Shown in pieces: positions 44,601-55,166 of a stretch of DNA of 64,000 bases. Each line of letters starts with the position of its first letter. Within the stretch, counting starts at the first letter, position 1. Under the pieces are notes generated by a model. It did no database searches, was not told the DNA's origin, and saw nothing but the letters and a program-made list of their open reading frames with translations. The stretch lies in the NCBI RefSeq assembly GCF_027244095.1, contig NC_069665.1, positions 1,366,501 to 1,430,500 of the forward strand, given 5' to 3'. The DNA comes from Hemicordylus capensis. Its lineage: Eukaryota; Chordata; Lepidosauria; Squamata; Cordylidae. A program made the translations under genes and the position numbers.

Positions 44601-47600
44601 TAGTGGCTTCTGAGCAGCTGCAACTGGGAAATTAGGTGTGCAAAGGGCCAGCATGTAAACCCAGCAGCCCACCACAGGGACACCAAATTCCTCGTGAGGC
44701 TCTGTCCAGCCTGTGGACTGTATACAGAAACTCCTTGAAACTCCTTGGAGCCTTACGAGTTGTTTCTCCTCGTTGCTGGGCATTTTGTTCAAGAAACAGG
44801 AAGGCTGAGTGACTGAGCGGAGAAGACCATACAAAGGGGCTCAACGAAAACCCTTCCCAGAGTGAAGGCAATCAAGTGGAGCTTCGCCGAGCCTCCCAGG
44901 AAAGCAAAGACAACCCAGAAGCAAGGAAAGAAGGAAGGAAGGGGAGAGGGTGCAGGAGGAACATAGGAAGCTGCCTGATCCCGAGTCAGGCCCTTGGTCC
45001 CTCTAGCTCAGTAGCTGCAGGCAGACGCTCTACCACCATCCCCGAAGGGGAATATCCTGCAGTGCTCATAACCAAGGCAGACCCTGCGTAGTCAAGGGAA
45101 CAATTCACGCTCACTGCCACAAGGCCATTTCCCCTCCCACGCCCTCCATAGCTGGGCAGAGCCAGAGCCTGGAGGAGATGCAGCCGGTGAGGCGAAAGGT
45201 GGCCTCTGTTGGGACTCTCTCTTGACAGAAGCAGGGGGACGGAGGGCGGGGGGCGCTACAGTCAGAGGGCAGCCAGGGGTGGGCGTGAGCTCGACTCACT
45301 TTGTAGAAGTTGAGGATCTGGAGGGCCCGGCCCACCGTGAGCTTCAGCTGCAGCAACTCCTGGTTCCGCTCGTCAATCTTCTCCAGGAACTGGGCGTTCT
45401 CAATCTTCAGCTGCTGGAAATCCACCTCATGCAGCGCCTCGCCCAGCTCCTCCTTCTGCAAGGCAGGAGAGCAGTGGACGGTGGTTGGCCAGGTGGCAGC
45501 CAAGATCCCAGCAGGGCTGGGCTTCTGCGGGGAGAGCGCTGGAAGAGCTGAGGCCCAGGTCTGACATGGCTGCAGGCCACGCGCGGGCCCTCGGATCGGG
45601 AGCCAGGCCCTTCTGCACAGGCCCCAGCCCTGCTCTGCAGTTTGGCTGCCACCTGCGCTTGGGAGCAGCAAACTCAAGGTGGAAGCAGTGCAGAGCAACG
45701 GCAAGAAGTCTCGGGCTATGCAGCCTGTCCTGCCAGAAGGACGGAGGCTGCTTAGCTTGGCAAGAGGGAGACTGGAGGCACTGTGCCTCTGCAAAGGCAT
45801 GGAAGGAGGGCAGGGAGGAGAGAGGGCTGGAGGCTGGTGGCAATCAGAACCTCCTTTCAAATGGCTCCTTTGCCTTACGATGCTGTCAAGCAAGCCCTGC
45901 CAGCCATTCCAGTCGAGCCATATGCCACCCAACAAAGCTCCATGAAATCAGGAAGGGCTCCTGGAAGCCCAAAATGGCCACCCACAGGGAACATTGCTGT
46001 TGGGTCTCTGTCTGAGTTTCTGCTCTGGCCTCCCTTTCTGTCAGCCTCTGCTGGAGCCAGGTAGGTCTGCTCTGTCTCTCCACTGGACTGGAAGCATCCA
46101 GTCACTTCCAGTGCAGAGGAACTGCCTGCCCTCTGAGGAGGGTGCCTGTTGTGTCTCTGCACTACTCACCACTATGCATTAACTGCTTTCTGCTTGGGAA
46201 GCAAGCTCTGCACAGTGATTCCTGGAGGTACACAGAACTGAGCTGAGTGCAGGTCATTCCTACTCTTAACACAAGGCGGTAGTAAGCCTATTCGGGCCAA
46301 AGAGCGGCCTCCAGTTTTACCTGCTTCAGCTGCAACTGCATCTTCTTCCTCTGGACTCTCAGGGAGTCATTTTTCAGACGAACTTTCTCTTTCAGCACAT
46401 CCTGAAAAAAGAAAGGCACATCATTTCTTTCTCAGCTTTACTGGAGCAGTTTGGCCCTGGGTCTGCATCCACTTGTCTCTGAGGCTTAGTTGGGAGCAAT
46501 GACCGCCCCCCGCATGCAAGTCTCCCCCGCCAGGGCAAACCCCCAGGCAATAGCAGGGACCCTCACCTGGCCTCAGGGATGACTTAGATCAAAGAGGAAC
46601 TTCTTCCAAACTCTGCTGCGCATGAAGACATGAATGCCATAATCACTGCTGCTCCAGAAGTCATGGACTTCTCATTTTGTGGTTGAAAACCAAACCCAGT
46701 GGCCACACTCTTTGGTGACCCAAAGCAACAAACCATTGGCTAATGGCTGAAGGCCACTGGGGCTGTTGTAGTCCAACAACATCTGGGGACCCAAGTTTGG
46801 GAGTCCCTGTGCAAATATACGCTAAAAAGATGTGAGAAACACTAGCTAGGACCCAAGGAAACTGATAATGGTTTCTGCTAGGCCAAATATATTGACAGGG
46901 TGGAGTCATAAGCTTTTGAGCAGCACAGAACTTTGCTTCAGGCAAAAGAGTTTGGTGCATCGCAAACATCTGCCAAGACACTTTACATCTCACTACCATC
47001 CTGATGTAATAAAAGGCTGAACCATTCTACAGGAGAATGGTTCACCAGTTGCAGGGGAGCAAAAGCAAGAGAGAGGGCATGCCCTTGCCTGTATGCTTCT
47101 CAGAGGCATCGGGTGGGCCACTGTGGGAAACAGGGTGTTAAACTGGATGTGCCGTGGGCCTGATCCAGCAGGGCTGTTCTTGTGTTCTTATGATGCAGTC
47201 TTGCAGGCTGAAAGAGCAATTGCTCGTTGTCACTGCTCCTGCCATGCACAGGCAATGGCCATGACCATCTGCGCATGGCAATCTACAGCAGCACATTACT
47301 CATTAGGCATGCAACAGAGCAGACCCCCAGCCAGCGGAGCTTTCACCAGTGCACTAAACCCTTAGGATCCCAGGAGGAGGAGGAGGAGGAGGAGGAGGAG
47401 GAGGAGGAGAAGGACTGTTAGGAACCAAACCTCTTGCAATGAGATGCACCAGGGATATCAAACAGGGAAAACAACAACCCCAGAAACATGAAACGAAGGG
47501 GACTCGGGGGAGAACAGAGTCAGGACTTCATAGGCGGGGCTGCTGCCCTTTTCACTGGCCCGGCCCTCCTCCTTTGCCTTTAGGAGCAGCTGAGCAGGCA

Positions 47601-50600
47601 GACATGCAAAGCTTTTCCTGGCATGGAGCTAAAAGGATGGGAAAGTTTTGCCGCTTTCATTTCTACATGGCCAGTGGTGGTTAAGTATACGGGACCAGGG
47701 CTAGTAAAAAACAAACCAACCCTGACAATGGGCTCCTGGGGAAGCTTTATGAGTGTTTGTTCTATAGAACAAGAATGGTCTGAACAGGCACAGAGGCAGA
47801 GGTGTCCAAAAACGTCTTACTCTTTGGTGGACACCACAATGTTGCAGGCAAGTCCAGCAGAGCAAGAACACAAACTGACGGCCAGAGTTACTGCAAAGGT
47901 AATCGGCTGATCACAGGCACCGCGACCAGTCCCAGAAGCCAGCCTGGCCAACGTCAAAGGAACCCTTTATGAAAGCAAAACAAAAACAACGAACGGATTG
48001 ACCACAAATGGTCTCCACTGACCCTGGAGCGAATCTTGTCTTCCATGTATCTCAGCACCTTGTCGGAAGCGATGACACTACCTTTCTTCTTGGTGATCGT
48101 TTTGACGATGTCTCTGTCAAAGTCCGCTGAGGCTTTCTTAATGTCAACAATGCGAATGTCTGCTTCCTCCAGGACAGCCTGCAGATGTCAGATTCATTGG
48201 GAAGAAAGACAAGTTGCATTTCACTTGCTCTGCGAAATGGGACCTGGCCAGGAGGCTGAGGCAGAAGCCACCCGTACAGGGACAGACCAGGCATGCTCCA
48301 CGCTCTCTGACTCCAAGGTGGTGAGTGGCTGCAAGAGGTGCAAGTGAAGAAAGCAACTGCTTGCCAGTGCTAATAGTCCACTCCAAGGCGACCAATTGTT
48401 AGATGCCAATTAACGGGGGACTTGTAAGCGCTTGCTGGGTGTCTCATGGTTAAACACACTTCACTCCAAAAGCTCTCCAAACCTGTCCCAGTTCATGAGA
48501 GCTGACAATCTAGGGTTGACCTCCAGGGCCGAGAGGCTGGGCCAAGAGGCAGAGGACTCTCACCGTGTGTGCGGGTTCCCTGACTTCCTCTCCTGGGCGC
48601 TCATGTGAGTGGGCAGCTGCCAGCTGTTGAAGCTGCCCCTTTCACACCACCCGGGCTGCTCTGCTTTAAGCAGTGCAACACTGAAGGAGGAAAGTGGCCT
48701 CTCTCTGGAGATGGGCTAAGCAGCCACCCAGCTCCACGGTGGAGCCGTTTCACAAAGCCATTCAGCATCTCTAGCAGGCATCTGTTCTATTTTAATCAGC
48801 ACAAGAGAGGAATGAAACAACTCAAGGACTTGGATAACAAGGTCTCTCCTCATCTGACATTCTGCAGAACGTGGCCTGCCAGACATCGCACATCTTCCCA
48901 ATCGGCAGCAATCCTGACTGAGTCTTTGAAATGTCATTTCCTCCTCAGAACCACAAACTGTTTGAAGCCTGCAGTTTCTTGCAGATTCTGCAGAACGTCC
49001 ATGAATGGATGTTTTTCAAGCCTTTCCCCATAAACTGCTGCAGCAAAGAGGTATAACAGATCAGAATGGAAGCCCAGGGGGATTCAGGGGGTCAGGGTTT
49101 CTCGAAGTCACATGTTTTAATGTTATTTGAAAGCCCTAACCCTTTTTGCTTACTGATTCAGAAAGAAAGAAAAAGAATGAACTGTGACTAACAGAACCTC
49201 TTTTTTTGGCCATAAGGATTGTTGGCAGTACAGAGACTGCCTCACCTGAAGCAACAGCTTGACTGCTGAGTGGGCCAGAAACGACAGACTCCTGCTCACT
49301 GTTACTGAGCTCGCCCTGATGTACGAAGTACCTACATGGTTGTCTCAGTGGAAGCAGAACAAACAGTTCAGTATCGAAACACAACAGAACAAGTCAGTCC
49401 GTACCCCCTTATGCAAGGACAACTATACCAGGTAGTTTTGCAAAATCCTGTCTGAGTTCTCCTTCATCCGCTGAATGTCTTCCCTGGTCTCGTCCAGCTC
49501 CCGTTGTGCGAGGTCGCATTTCTGCTCCACTGTTAGGTGTACCAGACGATCTGTTGTGATCCGGGATTTAGATTTGCGTCTGCTCCGTGGCTGCAATCCA
49601 AAGGAAACGCGTGAGGTTAACACACAGGTCTAGAGAGCAACTCACAAGAGCGTGACTGCATGTGTGCATCTATTGTCACTGGGCACTTCCCAACGTGCTT
49701 CTTGTAGTGCCAGCCAGCTGTGGCTTTTCCACCTGCAGGCACATGCAGAACCACAGTGGTCCTTCTGCACTGAAGTCAACATTGTGTGTCTTGGGGACAC
49801 AGTCGACTGACCCTCCCTTTTCAAGCCTCCTGTTTCTGTGGGAGTTGCTTTTAGCTGGGCATGCACCTCTTTTTAAAAAATTGTTATGCTAACAACAATC
49901 CTCACATGCAGTCATAGTGTTGCCCTACCCACTATCCTCAAAAAAGGTGGCATTTTCTGCAGTTCTAAATGCGATGACTTAAGAGCAGAGGATATATAGC
50001 TGGACAACAAATGGATGATGACACCATGGGGACCCAAGAGTGAGTGCACCAACTGTGGCAATCCTGGACTAAGCACCCGGTTTAGAAGTGCCCCGTGGCT
50101 TGGGTTTCCCTTTTCTCCTGGATGCAGGTTAAAGGGTAGTGGGTGCCTAATTGTTAGATGACTTGCACAGGAGTTGCGGTAAACTGGATTCAGCAATGAT
50201 CAACTGAACAATCTAAAACAGAAGCGTAAATTAGATGATGGGCTGTTCATTACAACAGCCTGCCTCCTTTTTTCTTGCTAACTCACTCTGATAGCCACCT
50301 AATGGCGCAGCGGGGAAATGATTTGACTAGCAAGCCAGAGGTTGTTGGTCCAAATCCCCGTTGGTGGCAGCAGCCATACAGGAAGATACCGACAGGCATC
50401 ATCATCTCAGACTGCGCGGGAGGGGGCAATGGTCAACCCCTCCTCTATTCTACCAAAGACAACCACAGGGCTCTGTGGGCGCCAGGAGTTGAAACTGACT
50501 CAGCAGCACACTTTACCTTTAACTCGAGTTATCATTCAGGACTCTCAGGGGGAAAGGGGGAGTTTTCCAGATGATGATTTATAGCAGCTTGGCTACGCGC

Positions 50601-53600
50601 ACAGTTGTAGGCTGTTCGCAAACAGCCCTTCTTCCCAGCACTTTTCATGACGATTAGCTCTTCAGTGCGTGAAATAACCATCTCAGAATTGTAGTGTTTT
50701 TAAACTGTCCTGAAATCAGTGCGGGAGTCTGTGTGGACAGATTAGGCTGTGGCTTGGGGGCTGAAGTGGGAGGGGGGCAGGCTCTGCTCCTGGCATGGAA
50801 TGGGGGTGGGGGATGAAGGAGAGCTGTGGAAAGTGATGGGCACAAACCCAAGACAAAAAAGTCTCCTGTGCAGACAGAACAAGAAGTTGGGGGGGTGTGT
50901 GGAAAGAGAGGAAGTCCACATAGTGACTCTGGTTTCCATTGATCACAGTTCCTCCCACAGTGAACCTCCCCACCTGTTTGGCTCCTGGGTGCAACTAGAT
51001 AAGACAGTGTGTTTCAAGGCCGCTACTGGGGGTGGCGAGAGAGAAGCAGTCGCCAGTGCACACGCAGGTGCTCCTCTGTACGGCTGCTAATCAGCAGGGA
51101 TACTCCCCAGTGTGTGTGTTGGCTTTAGAGGCTCATGTGGGCTGCACCAGGGTCAGGGGTGGCCCACGGTATGGCCGTACCTGAGGTGGGGTGCAGATAA
51201 AAGTCTGCCTTGCCCCAGGCCCCTTAAGCCAAAGCAACCCCTGCACCCCTCGGAAGTGCAGCAGCAGAGGCCAAGAGGAGGGCAGGTGGCCAGCAGGCTC
51301 CTCTTCTCTCTCTGTGCTGCTTGCAAAGCTCCTTGCAAAGCTCGCCAGGGTCAGGCTGGCCCCAGATCGGATGATGCTGATGGCGGGGGAGAATCTTGCC
51401 ACCCTGCTGGCGCCCCAGAGTCTGCCGCCTGCGGTGACTGCCTCGCTCTGCCTCACGAATGGGCAAAACGGTGGCTCTGGCTCATGCCGCTGAGGGTGGT
51501 GTGGGAGCCTTGTGTCTGGAGGGCTGTGTCTGTGAGATCACTGAGGCGGCATTTCCCTGCTGCCATGCATGCACGGACTGGCCCTTTCCACCCATGGCAG
51601 CTGGGGAGGTGTCCTGCACCATGACTAAGAACATAAGAATCCGCCCTATACTGAGTCAGACCATTAGTCAATCTCGCTCAGGATTGTCTACACAGACTGG
51701 CAGCAGCTTCTCCAAGGTTGCAGGCAGGAGTGTCTCCCAGCCCTAACCTGGGCACTTTCCAGCTTACACGCTACAACAGTGTCACTACTGTCCGTTAAGT
51801 GTGCTTCCCTACCGCCTGTGATCCGACATCGCAGTGCCTGCCCTGTCAGCAAGGTGCCAACATCTCCAAAGCCTTCCTTTGGGTTTTATCCTTCTGTTTT
51901 AGTCCTACAACACTGCATGTGCGTCACAAATAAATAGCTGTTCTTTCCCATTGTAGGGTTTGGGTTGCACAAGCTATTTATGTTTTCAAAATGATCCTGC
52001 CAAGCCAAAGCATTTTCCTGCTGAACAGCGTGCAATCTGGAAAGTGCCTTGGAGACGCCAGGGAGGGAGCTTGGAACCTTCTGCAGGCAAGCATGCAGAT
52101 GCTCTTCCCAGAGTAGCCCCTCACCCTGAGGGGACTATCTTACAGTGCTCACACATGTCGTCTCCCATCCAAAAGCAAACCAGGGCAGACAGGCCCTGCT
52201 TAATAAAGGGGACAATCTGTGCTTGCTACCACAAGACCCGCTCTCCACTGTGGTAGCAAGCACAGATTGTACCAGTGGCGTGGCCATGGATGCTGGGGAG
52301 GGATCTGCTGGGAGGTGTGTTGCTACTGCAGGGTTTGCCTAAGGTGGTATCACTCTGCTGCTGGGTGTGCAGAGATCCTGACTGCTCCATGTCAGTGTTA
52401 TGCGGACAGGCAGTGGGCTCAGCGGAACAAGCTGTCCGTACTCGGACGCTGAAGAGAGCGTGCCGCTCTCCTCACGATGGGGCAACGGAAAGACATATGC
52501 TCAAGTGAATGGATACTTCTGTGTGCTAGTCACAAAAGTGAAACAGTACAGAAAATATTTCAGGGTGAGCAAAAGGGATCCTGAAAAAGGTTTTACCCAA
52601 AACTTCACTCCCAAATACTTCTGGGAGTAAAACTTAGACTTTGGATGTGCGCCCGCATGTGACAGTGGGGAGAAAAGAGAGCAAGAGAGAAGCTTCTTTA
52701 GGCAGGCCCCACCCACCCCCGGCAGCTTACTCAGCCTGCGCTATGGCAACACAAACCCCTGTAAACTAAGAAGCCAGGAGCTCACGTATGGAGTCTGCCC
52801 CATATCCAGCGAAGAGCCACGTCTCTCTGACGACACATCCCTTGGCTCCATCCGGCAGAAAAACTTCTCAAATATGTCCGTCTCAAGTTGGAGCATGGCA
52901 TTGATGTGTCTGGGGAAAGACAAGCGCCTGTGAGGGCAAACACGGGTGCTCATGCCTAAGGTTAGGAGGCACACTTCAGACTAAAGGGGACGCCAGCCAC
53001 CTCCATGGGGCAAAGTCCTCCAAGCAGCAGCAGCAGCCAGGTCAGCAGTGCAAGGCCCTGCTGAGATTAAGTCAGCGCCTGTCCTAGATGCCCTCCTGTT
53101 TGGGGTGAAGGGCAGGCTTAGTCCTCTCACCGCTTTGCATCCTATACTGCAGCCCATTGATAGTCCCAGGGCAGCGAGTGGGGGCCAGCCTGTGCAGGTC
53201 TGCAGCATTATCCCCAAAGGCAGTGCTTTGGTCCGCAGGAGGGCATGGCAGTCATTCACTGCAATGGGAGGAAGGGGCAACTTGAGAACACCAGTGGGGT
53301 GGAGGCTGAACCTCCCCTTTGCCCTGGCGGTGACCCCTACCATTGAGAGACCAAGCCTGCGTCTCCCTGCATAGCCTCAGTGGGGATCTTGAGCAAGCAG
53401 CTGGGGCAGGGGCAGGGGTGGGGGCGCTTGTCTAGGCAGAATGGCTCCCTTCTGTTGCAGCTCTCAAGTGCACAACTTCCAGAGGGTAGCTGTGGTAATT
53501 TCCAGCAGCAAAAACAACCAAGAGTCTTGTAGCACTTTAAAGACTAACAGATTAATTTTAGCAGAAGCGTTTAAATACTAGAGCCCACTTAAAGCTTCTG

Positions 53601-55160
53601 CTACAATACATTTGTACAATATATTTTAAGGTGCCACAAGGTTCTTGGCTTAATTCACAGGGTGCTTTACACATGCTACATTTTAAAGGCCTTTTCACAT
53701 GTTATGTTCATGCACAATCTGTACAAAATGTATGCATGTACAGATCTGTACACACTTACAATTATTCACGTATTATGTTCAATATTATGTGTATTATTAT
53801 GACACTTTGGGTCAGTTCAGATGATACTTCTCTGGACCAGCCCAGGCACATGCCATGAGCACACATGTCCTTCTGTGCTCCCAGCATGCTAGGGTGTTGG
53901 TGTTGGTGGTGGTTGTGCCCTCGAGTTGGTGTCGACTGCTGATGCCCACAGAGCCCTGTGGTTGTCTTTGGTAGAATACAAGAGGGGTTGACCATGGCCT
54001 CCTCCTGCGCAGTGTGAGATGATGCCTTTCAGCATCTTCCTATATCACTGCTGCCCGATGTAGTACCAGTGGAGAATCAAACTGGCAACCTTCTGCTTAT
54101 TAGTCAAGCATTTCCCCTTAATTCAGGGGAGTCCCATCTGAATTCCTCCTCCTCTACAGGTGTTGCAGGAGGGACTAGACCCAGGCTTGCTTTTAAATTA
54201 AAATGATCACACATGCAGTCATGATCCCGGGCACAATATGACCATGTGTAGGGATACCTGCATGCACAGGCAAGGTAATGTCCAGAGAGGGTTGTGGTCT
54301 CACAGCAAGTCTGGGAAGTGACCTGAACACGGCCATTCTTTCTTTCGTTATTTTACAAGGATGGTAGATGACGTGTCTGTAAGATTCCTCAGTGGCGGCG
54401 GCTGGTCTGGTGGTAGCCAGCATGAATGGTCCCCTTTGCTAAGCAGGGTAACCTTGGTTTGCATTTGAATGGGAGATGTGTGCGCACGGCAAGATCTTGC
54501 CCTCAGGGGAGGGGGCGTTCTGGGAAGAGCAGAAGGCTTCAAGTTCCCTCCCTGGCAACTTCTCCAAGATAGCAGGCTGGGAGAGACTCCTGCTGCCTGC
54601 AACCTTGGAGAAGCCGCTGCCAGTCTGGGTAGGCAATCCTGAGCCAGATGGACCCAGGGTCTGACTCGGTAGAGGGCAGCTTCCTCTGTTCCTGATCCCC
54701 ACCCCTGCTCGCTTTGCAGGGATCCCCCCCCCCCGCCCTGCACCCTCCTCCTCGTGGGTAGCCCGGGTAGGGGCTTCTTCTCTCTTTACTGGCCTCGCCC
54801 TCCGCCGGCCCCCAAGCGCTGCCTGCCCGTGCCGTGGTGGGGGGCCACTGCTACCGTCCTCTGGAGGGAGTGGGGCAGGCTACCGCCCTCCCGAAGGGCC
54901 AAGCGGGAGGAGGAGGAGGAGGAGGAGGAGGAAGAGCAGCTGCCGCCCCGCCCCGCCCCCCCCCACCTGTTTTCCTCCACCAGGCTGCGGAGTCGGGCCA
55001 GGTCGAGCTGCCCCAGCTGGGCCAGGTCCTGCAGCAGCTCCTCGCCCGGCTCCCGGGACTCCCCGGTGTGGACGCTGTCCCGCTCCGACTCCTCGTCCCC
55101 CAGGGCCGCCGCAGCGGCCGCAGCGGCCGCCGCAGCCGCCGCCACCTCCAGGGTCGCCAT
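41607..55160 (-). CDS. CCDC113: Coiled-coil axonemal protein CCDC113 (CFAP263), complete, 9 exons
   Basis: Nine minus-strand exons from ATG 55,160 to TGA 41,607 give 409 residues (human about 377). After a variable acidic N-terminus with a 13-Ala run, the protein is almost entirely helical coiled coil and tracks human CCDC113: ETDIFEKFFCRMEPRD (human ETEMFEKYYAKLEPRD), RSRRKSKSR, EADIRIVDIKKA, TKKKGSVIAS, RLKNDSLRVQRKKMQLQLKQ, HEVDFQQLKIENAQFLEKI, ESLEKIEREAVLVEE, NKRLRRIL, IWERKVEIAEMSL. CCDC113 pairs with CCDC96 and sits in the 96-nm axonemal repeat of motile cilia near radial spoke 3 and the nexin-dynein regulatory complex; it is also reported at centriolar satellites. Introns 2-8 are all phase 0. 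An RFX X-box overlaps the start codon. The frame stays open upstream to a second ATG at 55,466, but homology favours 55,160. Confidence 0.96.
42349..42462. mobile_element. Foldback MITE in CCDC113 intron 8
   Basis: GGGATTCCCAGATGTAGTTG with mirrored TGTAGTCCACAGCATCCGG; same family as 6,612-6,710. Confidence 0.7.
42621..42776 (-). CDS. CCDC113: CCDC113 exon 8
   Basis: Acceptor TTTCTCTCCAG, donor GCAGAG|GTACGG, exactly 156 nt. EREKAEHLNKRLRRIL ... LENTIKIWERKVEIAE. Confidence 0.95.
43285..43398. mobile_element. GTGTTAC-type foldback MITE, partial copy
   Basis: GTGACTGGAGAAACCC and the end TTGTAACACT match the right half of the complete copy next to it; the left half is eroded. Confidence 0.6.
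43445..43632. mobile_element. GTGTTAC-type foldback MITE, complete copy
   Basis: GTGTTACCGTTACGAGACGG plus GCTACTCCAGTCA at the left is mirrored by TGACTGGAGTAGC plus CGGTCTCATAACTGTAACAC at the right (about 3 mismatches in 33). The interior arms also pair. Lies in CCDC113 intron 7. Confidence 0.75.
44351..44458 (-). CDS. CCDC113: CCDC113 exon 7
   Basis: Acceptor TGTATTTCAG, donor GAGGAG|GTAGGT, 108 nt. MKLQNTTAMATRLVKDIAQR then KESLEKIEREAVLVEE; the least conserved coiled-coil segment. Confidence 0.93.
44959..45137 (-). mobile_element. 5S-headed tRNA SINE with internal deletion
   Basis: Tail GAACATAGGAAGCTGCCTG joined early to AGGCAGACGCTCTACC and the head (CACAAGGCCATTTCC); part of the body is missing. 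Confidence 0.75.
45300..45455 (-). CDS. CCDC113: CCDC113 exon 6
   Basis: Acceptor CTGCCTTGCAG, donor TACAAA|GTGAGT, 156 nt. KEELGEALHEVDFQQLKIEN, AQFLEKIDERNQELLQLKL; the best conserved exon. Confidence 0.96.
46321..46401 (-). CDS. CCDC113: CCDC113 exon 5
   Basis: Acceptor TTTTTTCAG, donor AAGCAG|GTAAAA, 81 nt. DVLKEKVRLKNDSLRVQRKK then MQLQLKQ. Confidence 0.95.
46733..46810. mobile_element. Partial hAT-like foldback MITE
   Basis: TTGTAGTCCAACAACATCTG GGGACCCAAGTTTGGGAG: right arm only. Confidence 0.65.
47048..47202 (+). mobile_element. CR1-type LINE 3' end
   Basis: GAGAGGGCATGCCCTTGCC ... GTGGGCCTGATCCAGCAGG GCTGTTCTTGTGTTCTTATG, the CR1 terminus. Confidence 0.8.
47371..47412. repeat. (GGA)n microsatellite
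   Basis: About 13 GGA/GAG units in CCDC113 intron 4. Confidence 0.95.
48023..48178 (-). CDS. CCDC113: CCDC113 exon 4
   Basis: Acceptor GACATCTGCAG, donor TCCAGG|GTCAGT, 156 nt. AVLEEADIRIVDIKKASADF, then DIVKTITKKKGSVIASDKV. Confidence 0.95.
49429..49590 (-). CDS. CCDC113: CCDC113 exon 3
   Basis: Acceptor TTGGATTGCAG, donor TACCTG|GTATAG, 162 nt. Basic PRSRRKSKSRITTDR then LTVEQKCDLAQRELDETRED. Confidence 0.94.
50292..50523 (+). mobile_element. Sauria-type SINE (tRNA head, Bov-B-like tail)
   Basis: A box TGGCGCAGCGG, B box GGTCCAAATCCC (50,347-50,358), middle ATGGTCAACCCCTCCTC and CACAGGGCTCTGTGGGCG, then GGAGTTGAAACTGACTCAGC and the tail CTTTACCTTTAA. The ACCTTT tail and Bov-B-like end are hallmarks I recall for squamate Sauria SINEs. 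Confidence 0.75.
51629..52246 (-). mobile_element. 5S-headed tRNA SINE split by a MITE
   Basis: SINE parts at 51,629-51,750 and 52,049-52,246. Body CAGGCAGGAGTGTCTCCC and GGAGACGCCAGGGAGGG flank the insertion. The head ends CAAGACCCGCTCTCC, inside a perfect 22-bp inverted repeat (52,212-52,233 and 52,249-52,270). Confidence 0.85.
51751..52048. mobile_element. MITE copy 2, 298 bp, nested in a SINE
   Basis: Perfect 12-bp terminal inverted repeats GGCACTTTCCAG and CTGGAAAGTGCC. Related over its length to 40,026-40,356. Because it interrupts a SINE it must be younger than that SINE. The target-site duplication is unclear, so the superfamily is open. Confidence 0.85.
52786..52909 (-). CDS. CCDC113: CCDC113 exon 2
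   Basis: Acceptor TTTCCCCAG, donor CCATAC|GTGAGC, 124 nt (phase 2 to 0). The first base completes Arg65; HINAMLQLETDIFEKFFCRM then EPRDVSSERR. Confidence 0.94.
53510..53648. mobile_element. Foldback MITE (AGTCTTGTAGCACTTTAAAG type)
   Basis: AAGAGTCTTGTAGCACTTTA at the left pairs with TTTTAAGGTGCCACAAGGTT at the right; inside, AGCAGAAGCGTTTAAA pairs with TTAAAGCTTCTGCT around GAGCCCACTT. Confidence 0.7.
53916..54127 (-). mobile_element. Sauria-type SINE, lacking the terminal tail
   Basis: TCGAGTTGGTGTCGACTGCT ... GAGCCCTGTGGTTGTCTTTG ... TAGTCAAGCATTTCCCC, the reverse of the 50,292 copy. Confidence 0.75.
54401..54692 (+). mobile_element. 5S-headed tRNA SINE, near full length
   Basis: GCTGGTCTGGTGGTAGCC to GGGCAGCTTCCTCTGTTCC. 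It abuts the CCDC113 CpG island. Confidence 0.85.
54967..55160 (-). CDS. CCDC113: CCDC113 exon 1
   Basis: ATG at 55,160, donor AACAG|GTGGGG, 194 nt. MATLEV, 13 Ala in mixed GCG/GCC/GCT codons, then LGDEESERDSVHTGESREPG and LAQLGQLDLARLRSLVEEN, matching the human acidic N-terminus in character and LCGLVEELSYV in position. Confidence 0.9.
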
Positions 55161-55166
55161 GACAAC
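55153..55166. promoter_or_regulatory. CCDC113: RFX X-box across the CCDC113 start codon
   Basis: GTCGCCATGACAAC (minus strand GTTGTCATGGCGAC) fits RYYNYYATRRNRAC at all 14 positions. The central ATG of the motif on the minus strand is the start codon. Confidence 0.65.
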
